DNA of 64,000 nucleotides from Corynebacterium durum (lineage in GTDB: Bacteria > Actinomycetota > Actinomycetes > Mycobacteriales > Mycobacteriaceae). The stretch is from the NCBI RefSeq assembly GCF_030408675.1, contig NZ_CP047200.1, forward strand, positions 930,001-994,000, read 5' to 3'. The position numbers and the translations under genes were made by a program. The notes below the pieces were generated by a model, which did no database searches, was not told the origin of the DNA, and saw only the letters and a program-made list of their open reading frames with translations. Positions 59,785 through 64,000 of this stretch are shown one piece after another (position 1 is the first letter of the stretch; each line of letters begins with the position of its first letter).

Positions 59785-61707
59785 GTGACCGCCCCAGTGA
59801 CCAATACAGAGTTCCGAAACGTTGCCATCGTCGCGCACGTTGACCACGGAAAAACCACCCTTGTCGACGCCATGCTGCGCCAATCCGGTGCCTTTGATGC
59901 CCACGCTGAACTCGTCGACCGCGTCATGGACTCTGGTGACCTCGAGAAAGAAAAAGGCATCACCATTCTGGCAAAAAACACTGCTATCCGCCGCAAGGGG
60001 GTTGGCAAGGACGGTCAGGACCTGATCATCAACGTCATTGATACCCCCGGCCACGCAGACTTCGGTGGGGAAGTGGAACGTGCACTGTCCATGGTGGACG
60101 GTGTGGTGTTGCTTATCGACGCCTCGGAAGGCCCCCTGCCTCAGACTCGTTTCGTACTCGGTAAAGCACTGGCGGCCAAGATGCCTGTGATCATCGTGGT
60201 GAATAAAACCGACCGCCCCGATGCCCGCATCGACGAGGTGGTGGAAGAAGCGCATGATCTTCTGCTGGAGCTTGCTTCTACGCTGGAAGACCCAGAGGCT
60301 CAAGAAGCCGCCGAGACCCTTCTTGATCTTCCTGTCTTGTATGCATCCGGAAGGGAAGGCAAAGCCTCCACAACCAACCCTGGGAACGGCAATGTCCCTG
60401 ATGCGGACAACCTTCAGGAACTGTTTGACGTGCTATACGACGTCCTGCCTGAACCGTCTGCCGACATTGACGGTGCCCTGCAAGCCCACGTGACCAATCT
60501 GGACTCCTCCTCGTTCCTGGGCCGCATTGGCCTGGTCCGTGTGCACGCGGGCATTCTACGCAAAGGCCAGCAAGTTGCTTGGATTCACTACGACTCGGAC
60601 GGCAATCAGCACACCAAAACCGCCAAAATCTCGGAACTGCTGCGCACTGAGGGTGTGAATCGCGTGCCCGCCACCGAGGTCATTGCTGGGGACATTGCGG
60701 CGGTGTCTGGCATTGAGGAAATCATGATCGGTGATACTCTCGCGGACGTCGAGAATCCGGTGGCACTGCCGCGCATCACCGTTGATGAACCCGCCATTTC
60801 CATGACCATCGGCGTGAACACCTCCCCGCTGGCAGGCCGTGGCGGCGGGGATAAACTCACCGCACGTATGGTCAAGGCCCGCCTCGATCAGGAGCTGATC
60901 GGTAACGTTTCCATCCGCGTGCTTCCCACCGAACGCCCAGACGCATGGGAGGTGCAGGGTCGTGGTGAGATGGCGCTCTCAGTGCTGGTGGAGACCATGC
61001 GCCGCGAGGGTTTTGAACTCACCGTGGGTAAGCCTCAGGTGGTGCCCAAGACCATTGACGGTGTCCTGCACGAGCCGTATGAGCACATGGTGATTGATGT
61101 TCCTGCCGAACATCAGGGTGCGGTCACACAGCTGATGGCCGCACGTAAAGGCCAGATGGTGTCCATGGATAATACCGGGACGGACTGGGTGCGCATGGAG
61201 TTTAAGGTCCCTGCCCGTGGATTGATCGGATTCCGCACTACCTTCCTCACGGAAACGCGTGGTACAGGCATTGCCAACCACTATTCCGATGGCTACGAAC
61301 CGTGGGCTGGCGAGATTAAAGACCGCGCTCAGGGGTCCCTCGTAGCGGATCGTTCTGGCCAGATCACTGCCTACGCGCTCCAACAGCTAGCCGACCGTGG
61401 TTCCTTCTTTGTGGAACCCGGCACGGAAGCCTACGAGGGCATGGTTGTGGGTTCCAATAACCGCGAGGAGGATATGGACATCAATATCACCCGCGAGAAA
61501 AAGCTTACGAACATGCGCTCCGCTACCTCGGAAGCGACGGTAACGCTGGCAAAGGCCCGCAACCTGTCTCTTGACGAGGCCATGGAGTTCTGTGGCCAGG
61601 ACGAATGCGTGGAAGTTACCCCAGAAACGATTCGTGTTCGTAAGGTCATTTTGAACGCCACTGACCGTGCACGCGCTCGGTCTCGGGAAAAGCAGCGCAA
61701 CAAGTAA
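59785..61707 (+). CDS. typA: Translational GTPase TypA/BipA
   Basis: 640 residues from GTG 59785 (AGGAG upstream), close to the usual ~610–640; the frame is open to 59614 but those residues are not part of the family. G motifs: [31 protein letters not shown]-like domains II, III and V and the TypA-specific C-terminus ([12 protein letters not shown]) are complete. Binds ribosomes and assists in stress and low-temperature growth. Confidence 0.96.
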   Translation: MTAPVTNTEFRNVAIVAHVDHGKTTLVDAMLRQSGAFDAHAELVDRVMDSGDLEKEKGITILAKNTAIRRKGVGKDGQDLIINVIDTPGHADFGGEVERALSMVDGVVLLIDASEGPLPQTRFVLGKALAAKMPVIIVVNKTDRPDARIDEVVEEAHDLLLELASTLEDPEAQEAAETLLDLPVLYASGREGKASTTNPGNGNVPDADNLQELFDVLYDVLPEPSADIDGALQAHVTNLDSSSFLGRIGLVRVHAGILRKGQQVAWIHYDSDGNQHTKTAKISELLRTEGVNRVPATEVIAGDIAAVSGIEEIMIGDTLADVENPVALPRITVDEPAISMTIGVNTSPLAGRGGGDKLTARMVKARLDQELIGNVSIRVLPTERPDAWEVQGRGEMALSVLVETMRREGFELTVGKPQVVPKTIDGVLHEPYEHMVIDVPAEHQGAVTQLMAARKGQMVSMDNTGTDWVRMEFKVPARGLIGFRTTFLTETRGTGIANHYSDGYEPWAGEIKDRAQGSLVADRSGQITAYALQQLADRGSFFVEPGTEAYEGMVVGSNNREEDMDINITREKKLTNMRSATSEATVTLAKARNLSLDEAMEFCGQDECVEVTPETIRVRKVILNATDRARARSREKQRNK

Positions 61708-61748
61708 ACCGCAGAAGTAGCGCAGCCATACCTGGTAAAAATATAGGC

Positions 61749-63449
61749 GTGAAAAATCTGCCGTTTTTTGCGCCCCTCGTCGTGGCGTGTTGTTGTGTTG
61801 CCGCATGTTCGGCGAATCCGGGGCCACCGCCCGTGGAGGACCCACAGGAGCAGACCAGCACCACGTCCGCGCCACCGGCAGATAGTGCCAAGAACAAGGC
61901 GGATGTGATCGGCATTGGCATCGATCCGCTTACCCGCGGGCTGAACCCTCACCTCAGCGCCGACGATCATGCTTTTGTTCAGGCACTTGCGGCGCTGGTG
62001 TTGCCCAGCGCTTTTGTTCAGGGGGAAATGAATACAGATGTGCTGATCAGCGCCGAGGAGGTCGAGGCGTCGGAAAGTGGGGCGGTGCAGACGCTGCGTT
62101 ACCAGATTCGTCAGGAGGCGCAGTGGAGTGATGGAACGCCCATCACCGGTGCCGATTTCCGGTATTTGTGGGCGGGCATGGTGAGCACTCCCGGTGCGAT
62201 TGACCCGGCACCGTACCGCGCGATCAAACAGATCCGGGTGAGCAACGGGGGGAAAACAGTCGAGGTGGATTTGTCGGAACGCGTGGCGCAGTGGCAGGTG
62301 CTGTTTAATAATTTGCTGCCCAGTCACATGTTTAACACCGGAACTACCTTCGAGCAGGCGCTTGCTACCTCCATTCCGGCATCAGCTGGACGCTACATGG
62401 TTCGCTCGATTGACCGCCCCCGGGGAGTGGTCACGCTGGCCCGTAACGACCGTTTCTGGGGCGCGCATCCAGCCGCGACAGAGACCCTGCAATTCCGCGA
62501 GGTGCGGACCCCCACGCACGGGGCGGAAATGCTTCGCAGTGGGCAGATCAGCTTTGCAGACTTGACGCCCACGGAGACCTCACTGGAGTCGCTGGATTTG
62601 CTGCCTTACACGCAGGTCCGTACCCGCGACCGCGATTCCCGGCTGGAACTCACCATGTCCGTCAACTCCCGCATCCTCTCCGACCCGGAACTCCGGCACG
62701 CACTGACGCTGCTTATCGACGTCCCCCGGGTTGCGCGCCTCGCCGCCGGTCGCTCAACTAACCTGGCTACAGCGGATCCCCTGGAGCAACCCAGCGAGGA
62801 GGAACGAGCCGCCGCCCGAGACACCGTGGTGCAGGCAGTGAAAGCCAAAGGCCCGCTACGGTTGGCGGTGGACGCCACCGACCAGACCGCCTCAGCCGCA
62901 GCGATTACCATAGCTGACCTGCTGCGCGCTGAAGGAATTGATGTGGAGACCGTAATGGGCGATATGAAAGAGATCGCTGGGACGCAACTCCCGCGAGGTG
63001 ATGCAGATGCTGTGATCAGCTGGAACAGAGTGGGGTCTACGCCGCAAGTCATGGCCAGCCGCTACGCCTGCCCCGTAGTTCCCACCACCGTGACAGCATC
63101 AGGCACCATTCAAGCCCCCAATAGCACAGGCGATGCCAACAACGCGGGCACTTTGATGTTTTCTGGAAACCTCTCCGGTCTGTGCCTGCCCGATGTGCAA
63201 CGCAAAGTTACGGAAGCCATGGCAGGGACTGCCGCAGAAAGCGACTACACGCCCTTTTTCGAGGACATTGAGCATCGCGAACGCCTTCGGATTCCCCTCA
63301 TGGCGGACCGTCGCCTTGACGTATTAGGCAAAAACATTATTGGACCGTCGGAGGATCTTGCGCAGTGGCCAACTGGTGGTCAGGCCGGTGCGTTTGTCAC
63401 CGCACCTACATGGAAGTCCACCGGATCGATTAAAGCTGAGGATGAGTAA
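61749..63449 (+). CDS. ABC transporter family substrate-binding lipoprotein (SBP family 5)
   Basis: 566 residues from GTG 61749. Signal sequence with lipobox VAAC and a Pro-rich linker. The SBP_bac_5 fold begins GIGIDPLTRGLNPHLSADDHAFVQAL and includes QWSDGTPITGADFRYLW and LTMSVNSRILSDPELRHALTLL. Located between typA and mshB, the actinobacterial context; the permease and ATPase are elsewhere, perhaps shared with opp. It probably binds peptides or related compounds. Confidence 0.88.
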   Translation: MKNLPFFAPLVVACCCVAACSANPGPPPVEDPQEQTSTTSAPPADSAKNKADVIGIGIDPLTRGLNPHLSADDHAFVQALAALVLPSAFVQGEMNTDVLISAEEVEASESGAVQTLRYQIRQEAQWSDGTPITGADFRYLWAGMVSTPGAIDPAPYRAIKQIRVSNGGKTVEVDLSERVAQWQVLFNNLLPSHMFNTGTTFEQALATSIPASAGRYMVRSIDRPRGVVTLARNDRFWGAHPAATETLQFREVRTPTHGAEMLRSGQISFADLTPTETSLESLDLLPYTQVRTRDRDSRLELTMSVNSRILSDPELRHALTLLIDVPRVARLAAGRSTNLATADPLEQPSEEERAAARDTVVQAVKAKGPLRLAVDATDQTASAAAITIADLLRAEGIDVETVMGDMKEIAGTQLPRGDADAVISWNRVGSTPQVMASRYACPVVPTTVTASGTIQAPNSTGDANNAGTLMFSGNLSGLCLPDVQRKVTEAMAGTAAESDYTPFFEDIEHRERLRIPLMADRRLDVLGKNIIGPSEDLAQWPTGGQAGAFVTAPTWKSTGSIKAEDE

Positions 63450-63452
63450 AGC

Positions 63453-64000
63453 ATGATGCCATCACGTGATCTGGTGGGGGCGCGCATTGTCGCGGTCCAT
63501 GCCCACCCCGACGATGAAGCAATCTGGACCGGCGGCCTACTCGCTGATGCCGCCGAGCGCGGTGCCGACGTAACCGTGGTGACCTGCACGCTTGGCGAAC
63601 AAGGCGAAGTCATCGGAGAAACCTACCAGGGGCTTGTGGCGGACGCTGCGGATCAACTTGGGGGATTACGCATTGCGGAACTACGCGAATCCTTACGCTA
63701 CCTGGGTGTTCGTGGCGAGTTTCTCGGCGGTGTTGGCCGATGGCGGGATTCCGGCATGGTGGGAGACCCCGCCAACAACCATCCCCGTGCCTTCATCAAC
63801 TCGGGTGATACCGCCGTGGAGCAGCTTGTGCACGTTCTGAAGCGTCTTCGCCCGCACGTGGTGGTCACCTACGGTCCCGATGGCGGATATGGGCACCCTG
63901 ACCATATCCGTGCCCACGAGATCACCCACGCGGCGATCCCTCGCCTCCCAGAGGAAGAACAACCTCAGCGGATTGTGTGGGCCGTTACGAGCCGTGAGGA
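63453..64000 (+). CDS. mshB: GlcNAc-Ins deacetylase of mycothiol synthesis (3' partial)
   Basis: The first ~182 residues; the gene runs off the right edge. The LmbE/PIG-L zinc site is visible: VAVHAHPDDEAIWTGGLL (HPDDE) and the later GGYGHPDHIRAHE, which supply His and Asp ligands. MshB removes the acetyl group of GlcNAc-Ins in mycothiol synthesis, specific to actinobacteria. Starts 3 bp after the SBP gene; a second ATG follows at 63456. Confidence 0.93.
   Translation, partial: MMPSRDLVGARIVAVHAHPDDEAIWTGGLLADAAERGADVTVVTCTLGEQGEVIGETYQGLVADAADQLGGLRIAELRESLRYLGVRGEFLGGVGRWRDSGMVGDPANNHPRAFINSGDTAVEQLVHVLKRLRPHVVVTYGPDGGYGHPDHIRAHEITHAAIPRLPEEEQPQRIVWAVTSRE

Noticed and set aside
1..64000. 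CRISPR arrays, tRNA or rRNA genes, IS elements, prophage
   Set aside because: No regularly spaced repeats, no cloverleaf or T-loop pattern, no transposase or phage structural genes were seen. A tRNA scan could still find something I missed by eye.

Overview
The window is chromosomal DNA of a Corynebacterium-type actinobacterium. Markers are mshB of mycothiol synthesis (cut by the right edge), ispH beside a DUF6542 protein, xseAB–DUF4245–glpX–fumC, a MetP/MetS methionine transporter pair, DUF5997 beside a LysR-type effector domain, and typA between an Opp system and mshB. Most of the DNA is moderately GC-rich and tightly packed, with many 4–20 bp gene overlaps. I saw no rRNA, tRNA, insertion sequence, prophage or CRISPR array. 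The species cannot be fixed from the sequence alone.

Layout. 1–6560: end of a membrane-anchored surface protein, a lipoprotein, a MerR regulator with a zinc alcohol dehydrogenase, the DUF5997/LysR-like pair, and a TetR–MFS drug-efflux unit with palindromic operators. 6675–11296: 5-oxoprolinase genes pxpA, pxpB and pxpC with an NRAMP-type transporter and a divergent GntR regulator. 11358–23622: core metabolism and housekeeping (fumC, glpX, DUF4245, xseB, xseA, ispH, DUF6542, AI-2E-type permease, metS, metP, ychF). 23615–26433: an AT-rich accessory patch directly after ychF. It holds a double zinc-ribbon membrane protein, a convergent AAA ATPase with a C-terminal HEPN-like motif, and gene debris. 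26504–31065: an unknown gene, then a nine-gene minus-strand operon of Asp23/Gls24-type envelope-stress proteins, small membrane proteins and its own ECF sigma factor. 31374–38684: gabD, a CPBP protease, SDR–nhaA–SDR, an orphan VapB-like antitoxin, a 27-codon hydrophobic peptide gene with its own terminator, and an AbrB-type regulator. 38838–46546: isochorismatase-type hydrolase, GlxA-type regulator, patatin, DUF808, a P2-type cation ATPase and a tannase-like lipoprotein. 46550–51015: a DUF4232 lipoprotein, then a TPP riboswitch driving a YkoEDC thiamine/HMP ECF transporter, a P-loop kinase-like protein and a Nudix hydrolase. 51207–56442: oligopeptide ABC transporter. 56530–59308: secreted trypsin-like protease, ArsC-like protein, DUF402 and a secreted Lys/Asp-repeat protein. 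59785–64000: typA, a second family-5 solute-binding lipoprotein and the start of mshB.

Most interesting parts. The AT-rich patch could be a small phage-defence locus. The Asp23/ECF-sigma operon looks like a self-contained envelope-stress regulon. In the SDR–NhaA–SDR operon both SDRs lack the catalytic lysine and the thioredoxin-like tail of NhaA lacks its cysteines, so three domains have kept their folds and lost their chemistry. The 27-residue peptide gene at 38062–38145 has a strong ribosome binding site and its own terminator. Functional names rest on motifs read by eye; no database search was run.
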